In this document: positions 9,345-16,736 of the stretch, piece by piece
Position numbering within the stretch: the first letter of the stretch is position 1
How the letters are laid out: each line of letters begins with the position of its first letter
DNA from: Diplonema japonicum
Lineage: Eukaryota > Euglenozoa > Diplonemea > Diplonemida > Diplonemidae
Assembly (NCBI GenBank): GCA_964019335.1
Contig: OZ025652.1
Span: forward strand, 558,001-622,000
Length of the DNA stretch: 64,000 bases
Reading direction: 5' to 3'
Program-made: the position numbers and the translations under genes
Notes under the pieces: generated by a model
The model's database searches: none
The model's input: the letters and a program-made list of their open reading frames with translations, nothing else
Told to the model about the DNA's origin: nothing

Positions 9345-10631
9345 TTACTTCACTGGTTGCACACCCTTCCTGAAAACTTTTTGCGGAGAGATCAGCGTCC
9401 CTGCAAACCAAGAATCATCATCTTTCCCCTTGTACTCTGACCACTTCGAAACGACCTTAGCCCCGTGATAAAGCCCATACCCCGGCTCGCCGCAGTTCGG
9501 AGGCAGTTTGGTAGGACCCCGGTTGTGTTTGCATTTCCCCCAATCGGAAGGACGGGTGGGGCAAAGTCTTATCCTGGTAGGAGGGACGAATTCATCAAAA
9601 TCCCCATCTTCATGCATCACCGACCAATGCTGTGTAACAGGAAGGGGGGATGGAAGGGGTTGTTTCCCTAGGAAATAGGGTTCGCCGACAACAGGTTCAG
9701 GTTCGTCACCTACAAGTTCATAGTTAGGTTGGTGCTGTTTCCGTTTATGGCTCAGCTTGACCCTTCCCGTCCGTGAAGGGAGGGAAACGATGGTACCTGC
9801 GAACCATGCATCGATGTCACTGCCTCTTATATCCTTATCACCGTGATACAATGTCCATCTTGCCACCACTAAAGCACCAATGTGTAAGCCGACGCCGGGA
9901 TCTCCGCAGTTTTCTGGTAACATAGTGTGGCCTCTCCGGGGTGCTTTGCCCCAGTTTCCCGGCCGTTCCGGAGCTAACCTAATGAGATTCATTGGGACTG
10001 CTTCGTCAAGGTCACCATCTTCGTGGAGAATAGCATATGTTAAGGGGTGCTGTTCTGCGGCAGAACTCGTCTCCTCAAGCATCTTCACCATTCTGTCCAT
10101 TCCCTTGTTGAGGAATTGTAAATCCCGCAGTTGTTTTTGTAACGCGGCGAGAGCCTCGCCTTCCTCGTTTAGCACGAATGAGGAGGGTTCTTCCACCGGA
10201 GAAAGCGGGAAATGCAGTACTTTTTGAAGCGTGAAAAATTGTTGATAATCTACCTTTCGGATGTCGTTTTTTAGGAAAATTTTCGCTAAGCTGCCCCGAA
10301 TAGTGCTGCCGTGCTTGGCATCTACACATATGAACAACGACTCCTGTTTCCCTACCAACAGCAAGCGGCCTGTTACGAAATAATCGACGATTTCAGTTAG
10401 ATTCGTTCGCTGCATGACTTGCAGGACGACCCCTTGCTTCATAACGACAACCTTGTCAGCCATGATCTCAACCTCGCACTCCATCTCGCTCTCCCACTTC
10501 TTGTTCGTGCCGTACCTCCACGCGTGAAGGGGACACCTCACCACTTCTTTCTTCACAGGTGCTTCATCTTCTTCTTCTTCTTCGTTGATTCCTCTCAGTA
10601 TCTCCTCCTCTATCATCTTGGACTCGTCCAT
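9345..10631 (-). CDS. protein with two Tudor-like repeats
   Basis: 428 aa, start ATG 10631. The N-terminal 25 residues are very acidic. Residues about 35-130 form a beta-rich region that could be PH-like. A roughly 80-residue unit occurs twice (about 200-285 and 335-415): each has HEDGDxDExVP, a following RIRL or LIRL, W-G-K, LPxNCGxPGxGL, a hydrophobic V-V-x-x-W and WFAGT. DGD...VP...RIRL followed by W...WFAGT is typical of Tudor/Agenet-like folds that read modified lysine or arginine, so a chromatin or RNA-granule reader is possible. I do not recognise the full-length family. No introns are needed. Confidence 0.75.
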   Translation of the reverse strand: MDESKMIEEEILRGINEEEEEDEAPVKKEVVRCPLHAWRYGTNKKWESEMECEVEIMADKVVVMKQGVVLQVMQRTNLTEIVDYFVTGRLLLVGKQESLFICVDAKHGSTIRGSLAKIFLKNDIRKVDYQQFFTLQKVLHFPLSPVEEPSSFVLNEEGEALAALQKQLRDLQFLNKGMDRMVKMLEETSSAAEQHPLTYAILHEDGDLDEAVPMNLIRLAPERPGNWGKAPRRGHTMLPENCGDPGVGLHIGALVVARWTLYHGDKDIRGSDIDAWFAGTIVSLPSRTGRVKLSHKRKQHQPNYELVGDEPEPVVGEPYFLGKQPLPSPLPVTQHWSVMHEDGDFDEFVPPTRIRLCPTRPSDWGKCKHNRGPTKLPPNCGEPGYGLYHGAKVVSKWSEYKGKDDDSWFAGTLISPQKVFRKGVQPVK

Positions 10632-10841
10632 TTTGTTGTTGTTGTTGGGCCAACTGGTGTTTTGAATTATTATTATATTTGAGACAGCACAGGGAATAAC
10701 ATTCTTTCACATTCGCACTGTGAACAAGGCTACAAAAAAAAAAAAAAAAAAAAAAAGAAAAAGCTGTGGGGCAAGGTAAGCTCTTCTTTTTGGATTCTCT
10801 TTTACACCAGCTTCTCCTCCCATGCTACTGGGGGGGTTGCT

Positions 10842-11408
10842 TTACTTCCCTTCTGCACTGTCGCTGTCTGATTTGGGAGGTGTTTCCTCGGGGAGGGTCT
10901 TCTCTCCGGATGGCTTGCCATCTTCCCCTGAAAGGATGCGTTCCCTCAGCTGTGTGAGGAGGACACCAAGACGGTTTCTTCCCAGGTTTCTTTCAGGTGT
11001 CTCAAGGTCCCATGAATCGTCGCCCCCATCAGCCCAGTAGGTATCATTCGCAGTATGCTCCACAAGGAACAGGCCACGGGACGCAAGGAGTGTTTCTCTG
11101 CAGTCTGCGTGTTGCGAGAACTTCGCTTCTATGGCCTTTATCATGACTTCCTCCTTCACCGCATTCCAGTCCCTTCGCAGGGGACGCTTCCTGCTCCTCC
11201 CCATCTGTGCTGCTTTCATTGGGCCATCTGCCCGCATCACCTCCAGGACATCTGCATCACTCCCCACGAACTTCATTGCTTGGAAGTAGTGCTCCGATGT
11301 CTTATAAGTCTTCCCCTCGATCACCACAGGGTGCGCCGAGAAGTTCGAGAAGCACCCATACACCCCTTTGTTCGAGTAGAACCACAGCTTCCCGTCGGGA
11401 CACGTCAT
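10842..11408 (-). CDS. NADAR-family protein, copy 1
   Basis: 188 aa from ATG 11408. The two NADAR copies agree from this ATG on and diverge 15 nt upstream of it, which fixes the start. NADAR hallmarks: FYS at residue 10, CFSNFSAHPV at 19, SEHYFQAMKF at 38-47, the GRSRKRPLRRDW stretch at 70, KF at 96, LLASRGLFLVEHT at 107 and NLGRNRLGVLL at 141. NADAR proteins hydrolyse N-glycosidic bonds, in riboflavin-pathway intermediates (YbiA/RibX) and in ADP-ribosylated guanine. The tail after residue 160 is low-complexity (P, E, S, D). The second copy is at 42948-43544; both sit directly downstream of a protease gene, as if part of one duplicated block. Confidence 0.85.
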   Translation of the reverse strand: MTCPDGKLWFYSNKGVYGCFSNFSAHPVVIEGKTYKTSEHYFQAMKFVGSDADVLEVMRADGPMKAAQMGRSRKRPLRRDWNAVKEEVMIKAIEAKFSQHADCRETLLASRGLFLVEHTANDTYWADGGDDSWDLETPERNLGRNRLGVLLTQLRERILSGEDGKPSGEKTLPEETPPKSDSDSAEGK

Positions 11409-11751
11409 CTTTCGCAAGAGATGTACTGGTCGAGAATACGAATTAGCTTGAAGTGAATAGGAATAAATAAAGACAAAAAAGAAACAAACTTTTGTGGTTC
11501 CGTATGAAAGGCCAAGGTTGCCTTTGCACAGGGATGCCAAGAAAGTAAGCAGAACGACATGTCATTGCACGCTGTTTCGCCCGCCGCACGGGACAGACTA
11601 TGAAACAAAAAAGGAAAAAAAAGAAAATTCAGAAACATGAAGAGGGACTCCTCATTTTAACTGGACGTTGGGTGGTGGGTGAAAAGAAGAAAGAAAAGGA
11701 AAGAAGCAAATTTGAAAAAGTAGCACTTGCTGCTGTTTTGTGTTTTCATTT

Positions 11752-11779
11752 CATCATCATCATCATCATCATCATCATT
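11752..11779. repeat. (CAT)n microsatellite
   Basis: About nine CAT units just downstream of the protease stop. The same array is at 18258-18285, while copy 3 (about 43912-43921) is contracted to three units. Confidence 0.8.
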
Positions 11780-11798
11780 GTTATCAACAACAACGCTT

Positions 11799-12773
11799 TC
11801 AGATCTCGGAGGTGCAGGGGGACTTGTTGAGGCCGCACTCGTTGGCACCCCTCTTGACCCTGATGTAGCCGTTCTCGCCCCAAGATGCCCCCCAGGAGTT
11901 CTTGATGATCCAGTAGTCGGCGGCGTAGCCAACGATGAGGACACCGTGGTCAAGGGTGCAGACCTCACAGCAGTTGGTGAGGATGCCTCCGTTGTAGGTC
12001 TGCCACTTGGTGGCGTCCACAGCGATGGAGAGGGGCCCGCTGGGACCGACGAACTCGGCCATCGCGTTCTCGTTGTGTGCGATGTCCTTGTGGCCCTTGA
12101 TGGTGGCCCCCACCGCCTTCCCGGACACGTCGTGGCACACCCCGCTGAACCCGTCGCCAGAGGTGTAGTGGTACGAGGCCTCCGTCACGATCTGCCCGTT
12201 GTGTGTCTGCTGCAGCCACTTGAAGGCGTTGTCCATGAGACCACCGTTGCAGCCGTCGTCGATCTTGTCGCACGACACCAGCTCCTGCTCCGACAGCGAG
12301 GTCAGGGTGTTCCCCGCAAGGAACCACTGGCCCTCGATCCCTCCGGTTGTGGAGAAGGCCCAGCAGCTCCCGCACTGAGCCTGGTTCTTCACGTGGGTCA
12401 CAGCTCCCTTTGTCCTCCAGTCCACCTCTGTGGGGGCTCCCGAAGTTGCCGAGGCGGTGTAGGCCGGTCCCTCCTTCTCAACAACCTTCAGGTTGTGGTA
12501 CACCTTGAACTCCTCAGAAGACAGGTCAGAGAACCTGTTCACCCCGAAGGTTGCCCCCATCGCCTGCTCCTTCTCGTACTGGGCTCCCTTCAAAAGGTTC
12601 TTGGTGAAGATCTGGAACCTCCTCTCCTCCTCGGCAGCGCTGCTGTAGGCCTTGTTGTAGTCAGCCTTGAAGGTCCTGAACATCGTCCTCGAGTTCATCC
12701 TGATGTAGTCCTCAGACAGACCCTGCGCGCACCCCGCCAGCAGGGCGATCATCACTGCAGTACCGCAACGCAT
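11799..12773 (-). CDS. cathepsin L-like cysteine protease, copy 1
   Basis: 324 aa papain-family (C1A) preproenzyme. Signal peptide about 1-18; I29 propeptide about 30-90 with the ERFNIN-like helix and GVNRFSDLS; mature enzyme starts near residue 113 (APTEVDWR). Catalytic Q131, C137 (QCGSCWAF), H276 (LDHGVLIVGY) and N292 (KNSWG). Several Cys pairs fit the usual disulfides. It ends at the catalytic domain, without the long C-terminal extension of trypanosome cruzipain. It should act in the lysosome or food vacuole, or be secreted. The protein is identical in three copies (18305-19279, 43935-44909). No intron. Confidence 0.95.
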   Translation of the reverse strand: MRCGTAVMIALLAGCAQGLSEDYIRMNSRTMFRTFKADYNKAYSSAAEEERRFQIFTKNLLKGAQYEKEQAMGATFGVNRFSDLSSEEFKVYHNLKVVEKEGPAYTASATSGAPTEVDWRTKGAVTHVKNQAQCGSCWAFSTTGGIEGQWFLAGNTLTSLSEQELVSCDKIDDGCNGGLMDNAFKWLQQTHNGQIVTEASYHYTSGDGFSGVCHDVSGKAVGATIKGHKDIAHNENAMAEFVGPSGPLSIAVDATKWQTYNGGILTNCCEVCTLDHGVLIVGYAADYWIIKNSWGASWGENGYIRVKRGANECGLNKSPCTSEI

Positions 12774-12939
12774 TTTGTGGGTGGTTCTCTTTTTTTCTTT
12801 TTTGCTTTCCTGAGAAAGTGAGGGTGTTGTGTTGTTTTGTCTTGTGGCTTGTAGTTTTAAGTTCTCTTTTCCTTTTTCGTTGTTCTCAGGGAAAACAATG
12901 TTTTGAAAAAAAAAAATCCAAAGTACAGGCTCAAAAAGA

Positions 12940-13014
12940 ATATCTTGGGTGAGACAGGTACAGCCGAGCTTACCAGTTTGTCGCGAAGAACATCAGCTGC
13001 GTTTAATTCACCCC
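12940..13014 (-). ncRNA. H/ACA-like guide RNA family D, copy 1
   Basis: 75 nt on the minus strand. Lower stem GGGTGA with TCACCC, 7-nt internal loops on each side (ATTAAAC and ACCTGTC), upper stem GCAGC with GCTGT, then one nucleotide and an AGA box (AGATAT). From the upper stem to the AGA box is 14 nt, the spacing expected of pseudouridine guides. The 3' arm ACCTGTCTCAC is complementary over 11 nt to the conserved eukaryotic LSU rRNA segment GTGAGACAGGT, and the next rRNA bases, U A GUUU, put U at the target site and pair four bases with the 5' arm. The LSU sequence is from general knowledge. Confidence 0.6.
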
Positions 13015-13120
13015 TGTGCCTTGTGTTGGTAAGGATCTTCTTCTTTTTTTTTTTGCCATTCCATTTTGTTTCTTCTTTTTTTTTTTTTTTTTTGCCGTTG
13101 TTGTCTTCTCTCTTCTATGG

Positions 13121-13210
13121 TCAGGTGTGGACGAGTTGTTTACCACTTGCCCGAAGGCATCGTATAGGTATAGGGGCGATGTCCAGATAGTAGCTGTGGT
13201 TTGTCATCAT
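13121..13210 (-). ncRNA. box C/D snoRNA family A, copy 1
   Basis: 90 nt between a C box ATGATGA (minus strand, 13204-13210) and a D box CTGA (13121-13124); flanks can pair imperfectly (CTTTTGAG-like with CATAGAAG-like). Two stretches are antisense to one conserved LSU rRNA region: TCGCCCCTATACC to GGTATAGGGGCGA (13 nt) and CAGCTACTA to TAGTAGCTG (9 nt), which lie about 18 nt apart in the rRNA. The second lies directly before a D'-like UCUGG. Ten copies are in the window. The LSU sequence is from general knowledge. Confidence 0.65.
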
Positions 13211-13246
13211 TCTCAAAAGAAGCTTTTGTTGTTCATTCCCATTTCC

Positions 13247-13315
13247 ACATCTCCCAAACAGTAATGAGAACACGATGGCTACGAGGAAGCAAGCCCGCCC
13301 TTCTGCTGCTGGTCA
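13247..13315 (-). ncRNA. H/ACA-like RNA family B, copy 1
   Basis: 69 nt ending in an AGA box (AGATGT). CCAGCAG near the 5' end can pair with CTGTTTGG just before the box; AGAA with TTCT and GGCT with AGCC form inner stems. The base of the AGAA/TTCT stem lies 14 nt from the box. I found no rRNA complement. Nine copies, with AGATGT or AGATAT ends. Confidence 0.45.
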
Positions 13316-13406
13316 CTCAAAAGAAAGGACTTCCCTCTCTTCCATTTCCCCCATCCCACCACCCCTTTCCCTCCTCATTTCCCAAAAAGGCTCAGAAAAG
13401 GTACTC

Positions 13407-13475
13407 ACATCTCATTCGGCGGGAGGAGGACAGCAGAAGCATCACCCTCAGCCTCCTCCCTCGTCAGAAATGAGG
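13407..13475 (-). ncRNA. H/ACA-like RNA family C, copy 1
   Basis: 69 nt: CATT pairs with AATG, inside is a 9-bp stem GGGAGGAGG with CCTCCTCCC, and AGATGT follows the lower stem. CTCCCGCCG in the 3' arm is complementary to the conserved LSU segment CGGCGGGAG, but the 5' arm does not extend the match, so a target is not established. Four copies. Confidence 0.45.
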
Positions 13476-13542
13476 AATGCCATTGGAGTTTGTTGTTGGT
13501 CATCACAGCCTCCTTCCGGAAAAAAAAACGAAACAAAGGACC

Positions 13543-13570
13543 ACACACACACACACACACACACACACAA
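13543..13570. repeat. (CA)n microsatellite
   Basis: A CA array between modules C and F. It recurs in the other cassettes (about 20047, 21171, 41887, 45682) with differing lengths. Confidence 0.8.
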
Positions 13571-13584
13571 CAGTAAATCATGAC

Positions 13585-13667
13585 TCAGAAAGTACGTTCA
13601 CTTGCTGCCAGCACAATGGCCAACAGCATCAACAAACAAACCAGCAATTGAGTGAAGTGGTAATCAT
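13585..13667 (-). ncRNA. possible box C/D RNA family F
   Basis: 83 nt from a C-like ATGATTA (one mismatch) to CTGA. Inside is CACTTCACTCAATTG before CTGG (a D'-like box); CCACTTCACTC pairs with LSU GAGTGAAGCGG at 10 of 11 positions. No convincing terminal stem. Other copies: 20090-20172, 21209-21290 (one base shorter), 41930-42012, 45723-45805. The copy near 21290 loses homology right at the C box, which supports it as a unit. Confidence 0.3.
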
Positions 13668-13699
13668 CTCCACTGTTGCAAAAAAGAAGACACTCCTGA

Positions 13700-13789
13700 T
13701 CAGGTGTGGACGAGTTGTTTACCACTTGCCCGAAGGCATCGTATAGGTATAGGGGCGATGTCCAGATAGTAGCTGTGGTTTGTCATCAT
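13700..13789 (-). ncRNA. box C/D snoRNA family A, copy 2
   Basis: Same 90-nt C-to-D sequence as 13121-13210 but different flanks. Here CTGA before the C box pairs with TCAG after the D box, a 4-bp terminal stem. Confidence 0.65.
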
Positions 13790-13844
13790 TTCAGCGCCTT
13801 ATTTTCTTTTCTTTTTTTCCTCTCATTCTCTTCTTCTTTTTTCC

Positions 13845-13913
13845 ATATCTCCCAAACAGTAATGAGAACACGATGGCTACGAGGAAGCAAGCCCGCCCTT
13901 CTGCTGCTGGTCA
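13845..13913 (-). ncRNA. H/ACA-like RNA family B, copy 2
   Basis: Same 69-nt unit as 13247-13315, ending in AGATAT instead of AGATGT. Confidence 0.45.
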
Positions 13914-13991
13914 CCAAAAGCTCAAAGAAGGAAACGATAAGAAAAGAAGAAAGACAAGCAGGACAACCAAGAGTGTCGGTGGGCAAAGACA

Positions 13992-14083
13992 TCAGAACCT
14001 AATTGTGGTTGTTGCCGCTCATGAGCTTCCCCGATCTGGTCGAGGGCTTCGCGAAGAGGAATCCAAGTACAAGAGATCATCAC
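13992..14083 (-). ncRNA. box C/D snoRNA family E, copy 1
   Basis: 92 nt from a perfect C box GTGATGA (14077-14083) to a D box CTGA (13992-13995). The flanks form the best terminal stem of all families: GGCAGACA before the C box pairs with TGTC-TT-TGCC after the D box (8 bp, 2-nt bulge; 13984-14092). The guide before the D box ends CACAATTAGGTT; I could not place a target. Four copies. Confidence 0.65.
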
Positions 14084-14142
14084 TTGTCTGCCGGGGGTTT
14101 GCTTTCCGATGCAAGAAAAAGAAAAGCTCAAAAGTTCATTCT

Positions 14143-14241
14143 TCAGACAAAATAGAAACTGTCAAATCCAGGGGTAGAAGCACAACAGACACTTGTGCCT
14201 GTTCATTTGGGGAAAGAAGAATGGGTGATTGGTCTCATCAT
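14143..14241 (-). ncRNA. possible box C/D RNA family G
   Basis: 99 nt from C box ATGATGA to D box CTGA. It contains a self-complementary AACAG-G-CAC-AA-GTG-T-CTGTT. No terminal stem is seen. Other copies: 20648-20746, 42487-42585, 46280-46378. In copy 1 the repeat homology ends exactly at the C box, as if this were a unit boundary. Confidence 0.35.
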
Positions 14242-14349
14242 GGGCATGTTGCTTATATTTAAAAGAAGATTATAAATAAAAGAAGAAAAATAAAAGAAAG
14301 AAAGAAAGAAAAGCAAGTGAAACGGCGGGGGGGCGGGGGGTTCACATAG

Positions 14350-14685
14350 TTCTTATAAGGGACCACTTTTTGCGATTTTCCAGTTTTTTTCGCCCTTAAA
14401 CAGACTCTTTCCACTTCAAAAGTGCCCACAAATCGTTCAAACCCCCGTTTCCCGATGCTTTTCGGCACCAGAAGGGCCCAGGATCGTGTTCAAATTTGGT
14501 ACCAAACGGGATCCCAAAGGGGTTCCCTGTATGTGTGTATTTCCACGTTGGTACCAAACGGGGCCCCAAAAATTAGAACATGATCCTGACGCTTTTGGGA
14601 GTGGTTAGAGTCTTTTTAAAGGGCTCAAAATGCCCTTAGCGAAAAAAACTGGAAAATGGCAAAAAAACGACGCTCTTAAGACTGG
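14350..14685. mobile_element. MITE-like inverted-repeat element
   Basis: GATTTTCCAGTTTTTTTCGC in the left arm (about 14373-14392) is inverted at 14639-14660 with one mismatch; the outer ends also show similarity. Near the centre are two GGTACCAAACGG sequences. No ORF. Probably a non-autonomous foldback element. Confidence 0.45.
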
Positions 14686-15200
14686 GGGGGGGGGGGGGGG
14701 GGGGTAGCAAAACTTATGACGGCGGGCTGATGATGACCCACCGCCTGCTGAGCTTTCCTTGAGGAAAGTTGATTATCCGATCAGGGCAGCAACTAGAGTT
14801 ATTTTTTTTTTGTCGTTAGTTGTTTTGATTTTATTTTTTTTTGCAAGTAGAAACTTTGACTTGGCTTGCAGATGTCTGTGGTTTTCATTTTTTTTTATCG
14901 TTCTATCGGAAAACCCGCACAAAACAAAACAGGGGGGGGGGGGGGGGGGGGTTTCCCCCTTTGCCGTAGATTTTTCAAGCACATAGAGTGAAAGAGGGAA
15001 AGAAGAAAAAAGAAAGAAAAAAAAAAGAATAGCGTGATAGCAATCTCTACAGTGTTTGTGCAAGTAGATAAAAAAAAAGAGATAGGTTGTGGAATAAAAA
15101 AAAAGAAAGAAAGTTGATGGTTGCTGCAAAGTTGGTAAGGGAAAGTTTTGATGGTTACAGCCGGTGGAACAAAACAAAAAAAACAAAAAAAAACAACAAT

Positions 15201-15305
15201 TCTTTATGACTATACGTCTTTGTTGTTCACACGAGCGAAAAAAGGTTTTAAAAAGCCGCGAAAATTTTATGCTCGGCACAAATTGCATATAATTATAAAA
15301 TCTTC
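15201..15305. repeat. dispersed repeat, copy 2
   Basis: Diverged copy of 8411-8575, without the long homopolymer insertions. Confidence 0.5.
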
Positions 15306-16736
15306 TTTTGAAAAAGAAAAAAAAAACCCCCGCCTATTGCTACCGGAGCCAATAGCTGTTCAACCAACATTTTTTCAGAAAAAAGGGGGTGAAAATAAGT
15401 GGGGGTGGGCAACGTCATTTTACTAGGAGCTTTTTACGTCAGCAACGCCTGAAAAAATATGCATGACACAAAAGGGGTACTCCAAAAGGGAATTTACAAC
15501 CCTCTATTACCAAAAGTAAGCGAATGCCTTGTTGGTGGCAATAGGGGTGTGGGGGGGGGGGGGGGGGGGGTGAACTGTTTGAATCGTGTTTTCTCCTTTT
15601 AAAATAACCACCGGAAAGCCCCCCACCTGCCATAAAGACTCGGTTACGAAGACCCCTTGTTTTCTTTTTTTTTTTTTTTTTAATTTCAAAAACCTTTAAA
15701 TCTACTCTTTTTTGAAGTTTGGATGTAGGGGAAGGTGGGGGAGGCAGGGAAAGGGAAAGAGGCAGATAGGAAGGGCACAGGGAAGCCTACTTTCTTTTTT
15801 CCTTTCTTTTTTTCCTTTTTCTTTTTTTTTTTCTCCCCGTTTTGTCTTCTTATTCTATTCTCGCAACGATAGAGCAAACTGCTGGGTTTTAGTTTCCCCC
15901 CTTTTTTTTTGTTTTTGTTTTTGTTTTGTTTTTTTTTAATTGGATGAAAAAAATCTCAACAATCAGATGACCTTCGCCTTGTATGTTAACTATGGACCAT
16001 GAGACCGGAGACAAATGCCGAAGAAAAAAAAAAAGAACAACAACAACAGCAAAAAAAAAAAAAAAAAATGGAACTAAACACCTGAATTTTTTTTCCCCCC
16101 GCCCTTCATCGCGGTACTCAAAGAAATGAGCGAAGAAAAAAAGGGCGGAAGCCATAAAAAAAGAAAAAGAAAAAAGAAAAAGAAGAGCTTTACCAGAAGG
16201 TATAATCAAAACGGCGCTGCTTTTGTGTGACACAAAACACCCATTTTTGATGATCTGATTTCGCCCCTTTTTAATTCTAACTTTTGCTCTGCTCCATATC
16301 CAATATTTCTTCTCTTTTACCACGGTTCGGTTAAGAGGGGAAGGGAGGGAGAGAGAGAGAGAGGAAGAAGGCCTGTTCTTTTGTTGCTCGTGGCAAAATA
16401 TTATGAAGCGCACGTACTGGCCCAGCAGGGAAATAAATTTAAGAAGAAAAAAAGGGGGGGAGGGGGGCGAAGCGTTTTGTATTTTTTGCTGTTCCACCCT
16501 TGATAAAAATCTCAGGTGTCATGACTACTAACCGGAGATGAACGGCATGGGGAGGGGGGGAGGGGAGGGGGGGGCGAGATAGGTAGCATATTATTATATG
16601 CATTGTATACTTCTCATATTTTTTTTTGCTCGTCCTTGTCCTTTTCAACGCTCTTCGGGGGGGGGGGGGGGGGGAGCAAAACCAAAAAAAAAAAACAAAC
16701 CAAAACAAACGGGGAAAAAAAAAAAAAAAAACCTCG

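Larger units (their letters stand above)
11494..14241. repeat. protease/small-RNA segmental repeat, copy 1
   Basis: Nearly identical blocks occur at 11494-14241, 17995-21293 and 43646-46503, and a protease-less one at 41459-42845. Each full block holds the 3' flank with a (CAT)n tract, the protease gene, and an upstream cassette of small-RNA modules. In this copy the left boundary is GTGGTTCCG at 11494; the right boundary coincides with the C box of module G at 14241. Confidence 0.85.
14261..16736. other. intergenic, homopolymer-rich with repeats
   Basis: No gene is seen in 2.5 kb. It contains a MITE-like element (14350-14685), a dispersed repeat (15201-15305), G runs near 14683, 14932, 15549 and 16660, and A/T runs. 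Confidence 0.6.

Noticed and set aside
11727-12821. 364-aa plus-strand ORF over the protease gene (also at 18233-19327 and 43887-44957)
   Set aside because: It is the antisense shadow of a clear cathepsin gene; its composition (V, G, L, P-rich) follows from the high-GC codons on the other strand.
13455-13515. A further C/D RNA starting at GTGATGACC before module C
   Set aside because: The nearest CTGA is only 43 nt away, inside the stem region of module C, and the flanks cannot pair.
13121-13789. CRISPR-like repeats
   Set aside because: Repeat units are 69-99 nt, of several kinds, in a eukaryotic gene array with no regular spacers or cas genes.
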